DNA from: Brumimicrobium aurantiacum
GTDB taxonomy: Bacteria > Bacteroidota > Bacteroidia > Flavobacteriales_D > Crocinitomicaceae
Reading direction: 5' to 3'
DNA length: 64,000 nt
NCBI RefSeq assembly: GCF_003402975.1
Contig: NZ_QURB01000002.1
Span: forward strand, 227,061-291,060
Shown here: in pieces, positions 19,921 to 29,099 of the stretch
Position numbering within the stretch: position 1 is the stretch's first letter
Layout: every line of letters begins with the position of its first letter
Position numbers and translations under genes: made by a program
Notes under the pieces: model-generated
Told to the model about the DNA's origin: nothing
Databases searched by the model: none
What the model saw: the letters and a program-made list of their open reading frames with translations, nothing else

Positions 19921-21996
19921 ATGAAGTATTTATTACTGTTTTCATTCTTGATTTTTGCATTGCTTGGACTAAGTCAATCCAAAAATGAAGTCATCCAACA
20001 AAGAATTGAATTTATTGCTCAAGACCTTGACGCTGAAGAAGTTTCTTTAGAAGATATTTTCGATGTTTTAAATGCTTACTACGACAATCCATTAAATTTA
20101 AATATTGCTACCAAAGAAGATTTGCAAGAAATCATGTTGTTGAATGATTTTCAAATAAATGCCTTGTTAGCGAAAAGAGATGAAGTTGGTGCGTTCAGTA
20201 CTTTGTTTGAATTAAAGGATATTGAATATTGGGATTTATTGACACTTGATAATATCATTCCTTTTGTTCGTGTTTCTAAAGTTGAAGAGAAAAAACAAGG
20301 AAATTTAAAAAAATACCTCGCCGAAGGAAATGTGGAAGCTTATTTCCGTTATCAAAGAGTTTTGGAGGATAAAGTTGGGTATAGCGATGTTAGTCCTGAA
20401 GAAAAAGAGGAGAGTTCAAAATATTATTGGGGAGATCCAAATAAACTCTATTCTAGGATTCGTTATACACATAAAAATGATTTCAGTATTGGGGTAACCA
20501 TGGAAAAAGATCCTGGTGAACAGCTTTTTGGGGATAAATCACCGAATGGCTTCGATTTTTATAGTGCTCACGCCTATTATAGCGGTAATAAATTTGTAAG
20601 AAAAGCAGTAATTGGAGATTATCAAGTTCAGATTGGGCAAGGTTTGGCCATGTGGACCGGTTATGGCTTTAGTAAAACAGCAGATGCTACATCAGCAAAG
20701 AAAAATGCACGTGGATTAAAGCCTTATGCTTCAACTGATGAAACACGGTTTATGCGTGGTGCAGGAGTAGAACTTGGTGTTGGAGACTTTTCTTTAACTA
20801 CTTGGGGTTCTTACAAAGGTGTGGATGGCTCTTTGGAAATGTTGGATACCTTAGATTCTGAAGAAGCAAGATTAGCTTCCTCAATTAATTTGAGTGGATA
20901 TCACCGAACAAGCTCTGAAATTGATCGTAAAAACAGTCTGATGGAAATGATTTACGGTGCCAACGTAAAATATGAACGCCGTAATTTCCAGATTGGAGTT
21001 TCTGCTATTCAACAAGCTTATGATGCTTTTTATCAGCGTTCAGATAATTTGATGAATAAATATCAGTTCGCTGGAAAAGAATTGACCAGTTTAAGTGCTG
21101 ATTATTCTTTTATTGTTAGAAATTTAAGCGTGTACGGTGAAGTGGCTCAAAGTCGAAGTTCAAATGCTATTGCCGTTTTACAAGGTCTAACAATGGCTTT
21201 GGGTAGAAAAGCTTCTCTGACAGCCTTATATAGAAACTATCCAAAAGATTATCATACTTTTTATGCGCAAGGATTTGGAGATGGAAGCAATACCAATAAC
21301 GAGTCTGGACTTTATTTGGGAGGATCATTCAAACTGAATAGACAATGGCGTTTAAATACTTATGTAGACTTTTTCAAATCTCCATGGTTGAAATACCGTG
21401 TAGATGCTCCTAGTGATGGACATGAGGTGTTAAGTCAGTTAACTTATCGACCAAGTTCAAAGTTTGAAACTTATATCCGTGTCCGTGAAAAAGATAAAAT
21501 GATTAACGTTAGTGAATTTGAAGGAAATATTCGTCCTGTGGAGCGCTATAAACAAAGGAAGTATCAATTGGGGTTAACTGCTGATTTAGGTTCAGGATGG
21601 AAGTGGAGGTCACGAATTGATTATGTAACGGACCAACGTGATAGTGAAGGAAAGCAAGATGGTTTTGCATTAACTCAAGATTTATTATATCGTAGCAAGC
21701 AATTTCCGATTGAATTGACTTTAAGATATGCTATTTTTAATACAGATAGTTACGATACAAGGGTTTATTCTTACGAATACAACTTGGAAAATGTCTTCAG
21801 TATTCCTGCTTATTTTAATAAAGGAAGTCGAACTTACGTAATGTTGAGGTATACTTTCTGGAACGAAACCTGCGATTTATGGTTGAGATATGCAGCATTT
21901 GTATACAATCAAGAAGATGTCTTGAGTAGTGGTTCTGAAGAGATTGAAGGAAATGTTAAAAGTGAAGTAGGAGTTCAGTTGAGAGTGAGGTTTTAA
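19921..21996 (+). CDS. Helix-hairpin-helix domain outer-membrane protein
   Basis: A 691-residue protein with a signal peptide (MKYLLLFSFLIFALLGLSQS). An N-terminal ComEA-like helix-hairpin-helix segment (about 45-120) contains NPLNLNIATKEDLQEIMLL and VGAFSTLFELKDI. The rest (about 130-691) is a long run of amphipathic beta strands with Tyr/Arg-rich turns, ending LRVRF with the terminal Phe typical of outer-membrane barrels. Bacteroidota have a family of such proteins, and their function is not known. The gene follows the smaller barrel by two bases and is surely co-transcribed. DNA-uptake or DNA-binding roles are suggested only by the HhH segment. Confidence 0.75.
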   Translation: MKYLLLFSFLIFALLGLSQSKNEVIQQRIEFIAQDLDAEEVSLEDIFDVLNAYYDNPLNLNIATKEDLQEIMLLNDFQINALLAKRDEVGAFSTLFELKDIEYWDLLTLDNIIPFVRVSKVEEKKQGNLKKYLAEGNVEAYFRYQRVLEDKVGYSDVSPEEKEESSKYYWGDPNKLYSRIRYTHKNDFSIGVTMEKDPGEQLFGDKSPNGFDFYSAHAYYSGNKFVRKAVIGDYQVQIGQGLAMWTGYGFSKTADATSAKKNARGLKPYASTDETRFMRGAGVELGVGDFSLTTWGSYKGVDGSLEMLDTLDSEEARLASSINLSGYHRTSSEIDRKNSLMEMIYGANVKYERRNFQIGVSAIQQAYDAFYQRSDNLMNKYQFAGKELTSLSADYSFIVRNLSVYGEVAQSRSSNAIAVLQGLTMALGRKASLTALYRNYPKDYHTFYAQGFGDGSNTNNESGLYLGGSFKLNRQWRLNTYVDFFKSPWLKYRVDAPSDGHEVLSQLTYRPSSKFETYIRVREKDKMINVSEFEGNIRPVERYKQRKYQLGLTADLGSGWKWRSRIDYVTDQRDSEGKQDGFALTQDLLYRSKQFPIELTLRYAIFNTDSYDTRVYSYEYNLENVFSIPAYFNKGSRTYVMLRYTFWNETCDLWLRYAAFVYNQEDVLSSGSEEIEGNVKSEVGVQLRVRF

Positions 21997-22154
21997 TAAT
22001 TAGAATTAAATACTTTGGCTAAAATCCCCAATAAATTTCTGCATAAGTTGAACTTTTATTCAGTAATGATTTGATAAAATCTCTCAAATCAGAAAAAGTC
22101 AGAATTCATCCTAACAAAGTCAGAACCACAAACCGATTAACACAATATTTTGAC

Positions 22155-22162
22155 TATTTTTG
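22155..22162 (+). promoter_or_regulatory. Probable -7 box upstream of pheT
   Basis: TATTTTTG lies 29 bases before the pheT ATG. No clear TTG was seen at the -33 position. Confidence 0.35.
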
Positions 22163-22191
22163 TCCATTGAAAATACCGAAATTAAAGAAGA

Positions 22192-24630
22192 ATGAAAATT
22201 TCCTATAACTGGTTAAAAAATTACGTAAAAACGGAGCATACTCCACAACGTTTAAGTGAGATTCTAACGGATACTGGCTTAGAAGTTGAAGGTTTAGAAA
22301 AAGTTGAAGCCATAAAAGGTGGACTTAAAGGTGTTGTTGTTGGACAAGTGACCAGTTGTGTTCCTCATGAAAATGCTGATAAATTAAACGTTACAACTGT
22401 TAATGTTGGCGCGGAAGAAGAATTACAGATTGTTTGTGGAGCACCAAATGTAGCAGAAGGTCAAAAAGTAATTGTTGCAACCGTTGGAGCAACGCTTTAT
22501 CCAACACCAGAAGAGCCTTTCAAAATTAAGAAAGCTAAAATTAGAGGTGTTGAATCTTTTGGGATGATTTGTGCCGAGGATGAATTAGGTTTAGGTATTT
22601 CTCACGATGGTATTTTAGTTTTACCAGAAGAAACCAAAGTAGGTCAGGAAGCTGCAGAATATTTTAATTTATCTGATGATTATCAAATTGAAATAGGATT
22701 AACACCGAATAGAAGTGATGCTTTAGGTCATTTAGGTGTAGCCCGTGATATTGTGGCTTTTAACAAAGTTCATAAAGAAGAAAAGACTGGACTTCAAATG
22801 CCTGATATTAGTGCGTATGAAGTTGTTGAAAATAGCGATAAAGTAAAGATTAATGTTGAAGCTCCTGAAGCGTGTACTCGTTATGAAGGGTGTGTAATTT
22901 CAAATGTTAAGATTCAAGCTTCTCCAGATTGGTTGAAGAACTATTTGTTAGCTATTGGCTTAACTCCAATCAATAATGTCGTAGATGTTACAAATTTCGT
23001 GATGCACGAATTGGGAACACCGTTACACGCTTTCGATTTAAGTAAAGTAGGAGAGCAAATTATTGTGAAAAACGCTCAAGAAGGTGAGAAATTCACAACT
23101 TTGGATGGTGTTGAACGAACATTATCTGAACATGATTTGATGATTACTAATGGAAAGAAAAACCTTGCTATTGCAGGAGTTATGGGAGGTCTGAAATCAG
23201 GGGTAATTGAAGATACGACTTCCATTTTCCTTGAAGCGGCTTACTTTAATCCTGTAAGTGTGCGTAAAACAGCAAAAAGACATGGTTTAAATACTGATGC
23301 TTCTTTCCGTTTTGAGAGAGGAGTGGATATTTGCATGGTTCCTTTTGCAATGAAAAGAGCTGCAACATTGATTGCTCAACTGGGAGAAGGAAATATTTCT
23401 CATGAACCAATTCCTTATTATCCTAAACGCGTTGAACCAAATGAGGTGATGTTCAGTTATTCTCGTTGTAATCAATTGATTGGTAAAGAAATTGACGTAG
23501 AAAAAATAGGTGAGATTTTAAATGCATTAGATATTCAAATATTGCACAACAATGGAGATCAAGTAAAACTTAAAATACCTACTTATCGCGTTGATGTTAC
23601 CCGTGAAGCTGATGTAATTGAAGAAGTTCTTCGTATTTATGGTTTCAATAATATTGAATTACCAAAGAAATGGAATATTAGTTTGTCTGATCAAAACTTG
23701 AGAAGTGAGGAAAAACGTTTAAATACAATCGCTGACTTACTTGTTTCACAGGGTTATTTTGAGATGATGAATAATTCATTGACTTCAAGTAAATATATTG
23801 AAGAGCATGGTGGAGAGACTTTTTCTGTAGACAATGCAGTTAAAATGTTGAATCCTTTAAGTTTGGATTTAGATGTAATGCGTCAATCTTTAATTTTTCA
23901 AGGATTAACGACTGTTGCTCACAATAAAAATCGTCAAAATGCTGATTTGGGATTGTTTGAGTTTGGTAAAGTATATCAGAACTTCAATAATGAATTTTCT
24001 GAAAACAAACGATTATCAATATTCTTAACTGGTAAAAAAGAACCAGAACAATGGAATGCAAACCAAGAAGAGGTGTCATTCTTTACCTTGAAAGGTATTG
24101 TTTCAACTATTTTAGATCGTCTAGGATTGGGAAGTATTGTTTCAATGAAAGCATTGAAAAAATCTATTCTTGAGGATGGAATGCAGTTGTATATTCAGAA
24201 AAATAAGATTGGTGAAATAGGGTGGACTAGCTCAAAATTAAATAAAAGTCTTGGTTTAAAGCAGCGTGTTTATATCGCTGATTTAGATTGGGATATGATT
24301 TTGAGTTTAGGGAATAGAAATAAAGTTCAATTCTCTCCTTTACCTAAAACTTTTGCCATGAGACGTGATTTTTCATTGTTAATGGATAAAGCAGTTACTT
24401 TCCAAGAAATCGAAGAAATCGCTCGTAAAACAGATAAGAAATTACTGAAGGAGGTTAATCTTTTTGATGTTTATGAAGGAGATAAATTAGAAGAAGGAAA
24501 GAAATCATACGCTGTAAGTTTCTACTTCCAAGATGCTGAAAAAACACTAAAAGATGATCAGATTGAGAAAATCATGGAGAAGATCCGTCTTCAATTAGAA
24601 AAGCAGCTTTATATTGAATTGAGAAAATAG
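22192..24630 (+). CDS. pheT: Phenylalanine--tRNA ligase beta subunit
   Basis: An 812-residue protein with the full bacterial PheT layout: start MKISYNWLKNYV, an EMAPII-like tRNA-binding domain (about 40-150, VVGQVTSCVPHENADKLNV), the B3/B4 editing region (about 210-390, NVVDVTNFVMHELGTPLHAF), the B5 domain (about 405-475), the catalytic-like core and a C-terminal FDX-ACB domain (LPKTFAMRRDFSLLMDKAV to the end). It pairs with PheS, which is not in this window; the subunits are therefore encoded apart. Confidence 0.97.
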   Translation: MKISYNWLKNYVKTEHTPQRLSEILTDTGLEVEGLEKVEAIKGGLKGVVVGQVTSCVPHENADKLNVTTVNVGAEEELQIVCGAPNVAEGQKVIVATVGATLYPTPEEPFKIKKAKIRGVESFGMICAEDELGLGISHDGILVLPEETKVGQEAAEYFNLSDDYQIEIGLTPNRSDALGHLGVARDIVAFNKVHKEEKTGLQMPDISAYEVVENSDKVKINVEAPEACTRYEGCVISNVKIQASPDWLKNYLLAIGLTPINNVVDVTNFVMHELGTPLHAFDLSKVGEQIIVKNAQEGEKFTTLDGVERTLSEHDLMITNGKKNLAIAGVMGGLKSGVIEDTTSIFLEAAYFNPVSVRKTAKRHGLNTDASFRFERGVDICMVPFAMKRAATLIAQLGEGNISHEPIPYYPKRVEPNEVMFSYSRCNQLIGKEIDVEKIGEILNALDIQILHNNGDQVKLKIPTYRVDVTREADVIEEVLRIYGFNNIELPKKWNISLSDQNLRSEEKRLNTIADLLVSQGYFEMMNNSLTSSKYIEEHGGETFSVDNAVKMLNPLSLDLDVMRQSLIFQGLTTVAHNKNRQNADLGLFEFGKVYQNFNNEFSENKRLSIFLTGKKEPEQWNANQEEVSFFTLKGIVSTILDRLGLGSIVSMKALKKSILEDGMQLYIQKNKIGEIGWTSSKLNKSLGLKQRVYIADLDWDMILSLGNRNKVQFSPLPKTFAMRRDFSLLMDKAVTFQEIEEIARKTDKKLLKEVNLFDVYEGDKLEEGKKSYAVSFYFQDAEKTLKDDQIEKIMEKIRLQLEKQLYIELRK

Positions 24631-24640
24631 AATTTTAAAT

Positions 24641-24670
24641 CGCAAAGGTGTACAGATGTGCATCTTTGCG
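24641..24670. terminator. Hairpin between pheT and the RES toxin gene
   Basis: CGCAAAGGTG pairs with CATCTTTGCG (one mismatch-type pair) and is followed by TATTTTAT. It lies between convergent genes and could serve both. Confidence 0.5.
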
Positions 24671-24697
24671 TATTTTATAGTTCTTGAATAATCTATC

Positions 24698-25150
24698 TTA
24701 AAATAACCTCCCATCAAAAAAGTATGCTTCATTTCTAACAAGTTTCACTTTTTCTTCAAATAGTGGGTGATTGGTATTAATGATGTAGTTAAATTCCTTT
24801 TCAATTACAGCTGAAGGTACTTTGAGAATTAACGATCGATTATTTCTGTACCATTCTGAGCCAATTTCCTGGAGTTTATAATACATGTTGAACTTTCTCC
24901 AATTTTTCGGAAGGTCCTTTATTAAGATTTGTTCATATAATTCTTCATCATCGGGGAGTGAGATATTCATCACTTCATAGTTTGGATTTGGACTGATTGA
25001 ATTACGATGAACCACTAATTCAAGCGTAGATAATGATCTTGAAGCACTTGTGTAAATAACAAATTCATTTTTTTTATTCCATCTGTTGGCAGCCCCAGAA
25101 CTTGTTAATTTTTTGGAGTGTTTTTGATGAGAGATTCTAAAGACTTCCAT
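24698..25150 (-). CDS. RES-domain toxin (NAD+-degrading type) of a RES/Xre system
   Basis: A 150-residue RES-family toxin. The signature is seen in order: MEVFRISHQKHSKKL, GAANRWNKKNEFVIYTSASR with the conserved Arg, LSTLELVVH with the Glu, and KVPSAVIEKEFNYIINTNHP near the end. Known members deplete NAD+ in the cytoplasm and stop growth. It is preceded by the antitoxin gene with a 2-base gap on the same strand, the standard antitoxin-toxin order. Confidence 0.9.
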   Translation of the reverse strand: MEVFRISHQKHSKKLTSSGAANRWNKKNEFVIYTSASRSLSTLELVVHRNSISPNPNYEVMNISLPDDEELYEQILIKDLPKNWRKFNMYYKLQEIGSEWYRNNRSLILKVPSAVIEKEFNYIINTNHPLFEEKVKLVRNEAYFFDGRLF

Positions 25151-25152
25151 GT

Positions 25153-25578
25153 TTATGCGTTATCACCGTATTCTATACCTGTGAGGCGATCTTCAATGTA
25201 TCTGATACCTGATATGGTTTTAAAAAAATCGACAGGTGCTTCATTGTTGAAGTGGAAATTGGGAGTGTCTAACCATGAATTAAAAGCTTCTTTGGAACCA
25301 AAAACTATTTCTCCTTTTTTGTATAAAGCAACGATAAGCAAAAATTTTTCTTTAAAAGGTAGGGTGATGTCAGTTTTTAAACTTTTATAATTCTGATAGG
25401 TTTTCTCACTGATATTAAACCAATCTGAGATTATTTTATCCGTTTTTTGAGCTAATTTCTTTAAGAATTGAAATTCCTTTGTTGCGATATTCACAGTGTT
25501 CATGTAGTAAATCATTTCTACGTCAGAAACTGTAGATGGAGTGTCTTCTATTTTGTATTGTTGCTCTTTATTTTTCAT
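25153..25578 (-). CDS. Xre/MbcA/ParS-type antitoxin of the RES/Xre system
   Basis: A 141-residue antitoxin. The N-terminal half is a Xre-like helical DNA-binding region (KKLAQKTDKIISDWFNISEKT). The C-terminal half is a ParS/MbcA toxin-binding domain with VFGSKEAFNSWLDTPN, DFFKTISGIRYIEDRL and a Gly near the end (IEYGDN). Such antitoxins bind RES toxins directly and repress their own operon. The toxin gene follows after two bases. Confidence 0.88.
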   Translation of the reverse strand: MKNKEQQYKIEDTPSTVSDVEMIYYMNTVNIATKEFQFLKKLAQKTDKIISDWFNISEKTYQNYKSLKTDITLPFKEKFLLIVALYKKGEIVFGSKEAFNSWLDTPNFHFNNEAPVDFFKTISGIRYIEDRLTGIEYGDNA

Positions 25579-25592
25579 CTGCTCATTTTTAC

Positions 25593-25636
25593 CAAAAATA
25601 CGTATTATTACCTTTGTTTGAAAGTAAAATTACTTT
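25593..25636 (-). promoter_or_regulatory. Candidate promoter and operator of the RES/Xre operon
   Basis: On the minus strand TATTTTTG (25600-25593) lies 14 bases before the antitoxin ATG. An inverted repeat AAAGTAA-AA-TTACTTT at 25621-25636 sits where RNA polymerase would bind and could be the autoregulatory operator. This is inferred from position only. Confidence 0.35.
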
Positions 25637-25828
25637 TTTTATAATTTTTTTATGTTTTTCGCCTCTTTTGAATAATGTTTTCAATTCAATAGAGATGTTA
25701 CTTTTAATAAAAAAAGTGTGTTGCAAAATTGTTTATTGACTTGGATTCAGAGTAGAATCTTTAGGTGGTATTGCCCTAACAATACTCTTTTTTATTTATC
25801 TTAGCGATTCAATAAAAGATATAAAAAA

Positions 25829-27079
25829 ATGGCAATAAAAGATTATAATCACAAGGTAGCAGAGCGTTTAATGCGCTATGTGCAAATCGATACAACAGCA
25901 GATCCAAATTCAACTTCTTTTCCATCAACGGAGATTCAAAAAGACCTAGGTAAAGTACTTGTTCAAGAATTACTTGATCTTGGTGTTGAAGATGCGGAAA
26001 TGGATGAATGGGGATATGTTTTTGGAACTGTTAAGGGGAATACTTCAAATGATGTTCCAACGATTTGTTTCTGCGCACATATGGATACAGCTCCAGATGT
26101 TACAGGAAAGAACGTGAAGCCGATTTTACATAAAAACTATGATGGTAATCCTATTACTTTGCCAGACGATAATAATCAGGTAATTACCACAGATAAACAC
26201 CCATATTTGAAAGAGAAAATTGGTGATGATTTAATTACTGCAAGTGGTTTAACTTTACTTGGAGCGGATGATAAAGCAGGTGTTGCTTGTATCATGGATT
26301 TCGTGGAATACCTAATGGGGAATCCTGGAATTAAACATGGTGATATTCGAATTTTATTTACACCTGATGAAGAAGTTGGTCGTGGTGTAGATCATTTAGA
26401 TATGGAAAAATTGAATGCCGACTATGGATATACACTTGATGGTGGTGTTCAAGGTTCAATTGAAGACGAGAGTTTTTCTGCTGATGCTGTGAAATTAACT
26501 GTTCATGGTGTTAGTGCGCATCCTGGTTATGCTAAAGGGAAGTTAATTAACGCGCTAAAATTAGGAGGAAAGATTCTTGCTGCTCTTCCTAATGATAGCT
26601 GGTCTCCAGAAACAACAGAAGGTAGAGAAGGATTTGTTCATCCTACATCTTTTGATGGAATTCAAGAAAAAGCAACTTTAGGATTTATTATTCGTGATCA
26701 CGAAACAAGTAAATTAGCTGAATATGAAGCACGTTTGAAAGAAATTGCAAAAAGTGTTATTGATCAGTATCCTGGTGCAAGTTTCGAATTTGAAGTATCG
26801 GAACAATACAGAAACATGAAGGAAATATTGAAAGAAGTTCCTTTTGTTACTGAATACGTGATTGACGCAATGAAAAAAGCAGATGTTACTCCACGCCCTG
26901 TAATTATTCGTGGTGGAACAGATGGTTCTCGTTTATCTTTCATGGGACTTCCTTGTCCAAACTTGTTTACCGGAGAAATGGCTATTCACTCTAAACATGA
27001 GTACGTAAGTGTGCAAGACATGCAAAAAGCGGTGCAAACAATGGGTGAGTTGGTTCAAATTTGGGAACAACATAAGTAG
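25829..27079 (+). CDS. pepT: Peptidase T (tripeptide aminopeptidase)
   Basis: A cytoplasmic M20B zinc metallopeptidase that removes the N-terminal residue from tripeptides. At 416 residues it is close to the usual length. Metal and catalytic motifs are visible in order: CFCAHMDTAPD, LLGADDKAGVA, the catalytic pair in FTPDEEVGRG, the lid-domain segment VHGVSAHPGYAKGK, RGGTDGSRLSFMG, and the closing His in HSKHEYVSV. It is a single gene followed by a strong terminator. Confidence 0.96.
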   Translation: MAIKDYNHKVAERLMRYVQIDTTADPNSTSFPSTEIQKDLGKVLVQELLDLGVEDAEMDEWGYVFGTVKGNTSNDVPTICFCAHMDTAPDVTGKNVKPILHKNYDGNPITLPDDNNQVITTDKHPYLKEKIGDDLITASGLTLLGADDKAGVACIMDFVEYLMGNPGIKHGDIRILFTPDEEVGRGVDHLDMEKLNADYGYTLDGGVQGSIEDESFSADAVKLTVHGVSAHPGYAKGKLINALKLGGKILAALPNDSWSPETTEGREGFVHPTSFDGIQEKATLGFIIRDHETSKLAEYEARLKEIAKSVIDQYPGASFEFEVSEQYRNMKEILKEVPFVTEYVIDAMKKADVTPRPVIIRGGTDGSRLSFMGLPCPNLFTGEMAIHSKHEYVSVQDMQKAVQTMGELVQIWEQHK

Positions 27080-27100
27080 ACCAATATTTTAATAGATTAG

Positions 27101-27130
27101 AAAGAGACGTTCAATAATGGACGTCTCTTT
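27101..27130 (+). terminator. Terminator after pepT
   Basis: A 12-bp stem (AAAGAGACGTTC with GGACGTCTCTTT, one G-U pair) and an AATAAT loop, followed by TTGGTTTT. Confidence 0.8.
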
Positions 27131-27189
27131 TTGGTTTTAACGGACATTATTCACTCTTTATATGTCTAAAAAGGATTTTCTTGATTTTA

Positions 27190-27221
27190 TTGTGTTTCTG
27201 AACAAACACTAACTATCTTTG
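27190..27221 (+). promoter_or_regulatory. Promoter of the DEAD-box helicase gene
   Basis: TTG at 27190-27192, a 21-base spacer and TATCTTTG at 27214-27221, 15 bases before the ATG. Confidence 0.55.
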
Positions 27222-27236
27222 AACAAAAATTATACA

Positions 27237-28547
27237 ATGTCTGAATTATTCATAAAACTTGGAGTTAATCCTGAAATTCAAAAGGTACTTAACGCTAAAA
27301 ACATCTTACAACCAACAGAAATTCAATCACAAGTCATTCCTTTGTTTTTAAAGCAATCAAATGATATTGTTGCAACAGCAAAAACGGGAACTGGTAAAAC
27401 AGCTGCTTTTGGATTGCCTTTATTGCAATTAGTTGACGTTCAAAATTCAAATATTCAGGCACTTATTTTGGCACCAACAAGAGAGTTAGCGCAGCAAATT
27501 CATACACAGCTTATTGATTTTGGTGCTGCTATTGACGGCTTAAAAGTGAGTTTGTTGACGGGAGGAAGTTCTTTAAAAAGTCAACAAGAGGAATTGAATA
27601 CTACACCTCAGATTGTGATTGCTACACCAGGACGTTTGATGGATTTAATGGAGCGTAATGCCTTATCGTTAAAATCTGTTCAACATTTGGTGCTTGATGA
27701 AGCCGATGAAATGTTTCAGGCTTTTAAAGAAGAATTGCAGACAATTACCAAAGCGCTTCCTCAAACAAAGAAATCTTATTTGTTCAGTGCAACAATGCCA
27801 AGTCAGGTAAAAGACTATGTGCATAATTTTATGTCAAAAGATGTTTTAACTGTGGCTGCTGAAATGGAAGTAAAGGCACATGCGGACATTGAACATCAAT
27901 ATACAGTTGTTGAGCCAATAGAAAAATTAGATGTTTTACTTCATTTTTTAAGTTCACAAGAAGGAAACAGAGGAATTATCTTTTGTAGAACAAAGGCTGC
28001 AGTAAATAAATTAGCGAAGAACCTTGCTAAACGAAAAATCTCATCAGGTGCAATTCACGGGAGTTTAACACAGAAAATCCGTGATCGCATCATGGAGCAG
28101 TTTAGAGAAGGACACATCAATATTCTAGTGGCAACAGATCTTGTCGCACGTGGAATTGATGTGAAAGAATTGGCTTATGTGGTAAATTATCACCTTCCAG
28201 ATACTGTTGAAAACTATGTTCACCGTAGCGGTAGAACTGGTCGTGCTGGAGAAAAAGGTCTTTCAATGACTATTTTACAAACCGAAGAAGTAGCTGAAAT
28301 CCGGAGATTTGAAGAAGAATTAGAGATTCAGTTTAATGTGGTTGGAAAAGCAGATACTGAAGACCTAGAATCAAATAAAATGATTGTTTGGGCCAATAAA
28401 GTGTTGAAATCAAAATTAGACAAATCTATTCCAAACGAAGCCAAAGAGGAAGTGAGAAATGTGTTTAACCGCCTTTCAAAAGATGAATTGATTGATAAAA
28501 TTGTTTCTAATTATTGGAAGGAAAATAAAGGAAAACACAATTCTTAA
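27237..28547 (+). CDS. DEAD-box ATP-dependent RNA helicase
   Basis: A 436-residue two-domain helicase with all core motifs: the Q motif region (QPTEIQSQVIP), motif I AKTGTGKTAAFG, Ia PTRELAQQ, Ib TPGRLMD, II LDEADEMF, III SATMP, IV IIFCRT, V ATDLVARGIDV and VI HRSGRTGRAG. The C-terminal tail is short, without the RNA-binding extension of CsdA/DbpA, so the subfamily is uncertain. The start is ATG 27237; an in-frame TTG six codons upstream overlaps the promoter. Likely roles are ribosome assembly or mRNA turnover. Confidence 0.95.
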   Translation: MSELFIKLGVNPEIQKVLNAKNILQPTEIQSQVIPLFLKQSNDIVATAKTGTGKTAAFGLPLLQLVDVQNSNIQALILAPTRELAQQIHTQLIDFGAAIDGLKVSLLTGGSSLKSQQEELNTTPQIVIATPGRLMDLMERNALSLKSVQHLVLDEADEMFQAFKEELQTITKALPQTKKSYLFSATMPSQVKDYVHNFMSKDVLTVAAEMEVKAHADIEHQYTVVEPIEKLDVLLHFLSSQEGNRGIIFCRTKAAVNKLAKNLAKRKISSGAIHGSLTQKIRDRIMEQFREGHINILVATDLVARGIDVKELAYVVNYHLPDTVENYVHRSGRTGRAGEKGLSMTILQTEEVAEIRRFEEELEIQFNVVGKADTEDLESNKMIVWANKVLKSKLDKSIPNEAKEEVRNVFNRLSKDELIDKIVSNYWKENKGKHNS

Positions 28548-28580
28548 TTTTTATTTACATTTATTGAAAATAATGATAGA

Positions 28581-29099
28581 ATGTTAGATTTTGAAAACAA
28601 TACGCTTAACATAGAAGATTTACCTAAGTTTGAAGAGGTAGAGAAGAGTCCTGTTTCTATACGTTACTTAAAAGTACTGCGTTTGCTTTATTTGATCTTT
28701 TTATTTGTGTTTTTAGGAGGATTAACAGCATTGTTTTTTATTCCAAAATTTCCCATTGTATTGTTTTTGATCATAGCTAGTGTGGTTGTTACAATATTTG
28801 GAATCCTTATTTTAGAAGTTGAAAAAGGTTTTCCAAAACGAAAATTCGCTTTAAGAGAAAAGGATATTCTTTTTCAAAAAGGCTTCATTATCTTTAGAGA
28901 AACGATTGTTCCTTATAAAAGGATTCAGCATGTAGAGGTGAAGCAAGGTCTGTTGTTTAAAGCGTTTAATATTGTAATAATTAAAGTATTTACTGCTGGT
29001 TCCTCAAGTGGCGACCTTAGTTTATTTGGACTTGACCCTGAAGATGCAGATAAAATGAAAGCACAAATTTTAAAAATTGCAGATTTAGATGAAGACTGA
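28581..29099 (+). CDS. PH-domain membrane protein (YdbS-like)
   Basis: A 172-residue protein with two adjacent membrane segments (about 32-80: YLIFLFVFLGGLTALFF and LFLIIASVVVTIFGILIL), then a bacterial PH domain (bPH2) with IVPYKRIQHVEVKQGLLFKAF, the family core motif. It overlaps the start of the next gene by 11 bases. Such pairs are widespread in bacteria, and in some species they protect against other bacteria's antimicrobial products, but the role here is unknown. Confidence 0.85.
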   Translation: MLDFENNTLNIEDLPKFEEVEKSPVSIRYLKVLRLLYLIFLFVFLGGLTALFFIPKFPIVLFLIIASVVVTIFGILILEVEKGFPKRKFALREKDILFQKGFIIFRETIVPYKRIQHVEVKQGLLFKAFNIVIIKVFTAGSSSGDLSLFGLDPEDADKMKAQILKIADLDED

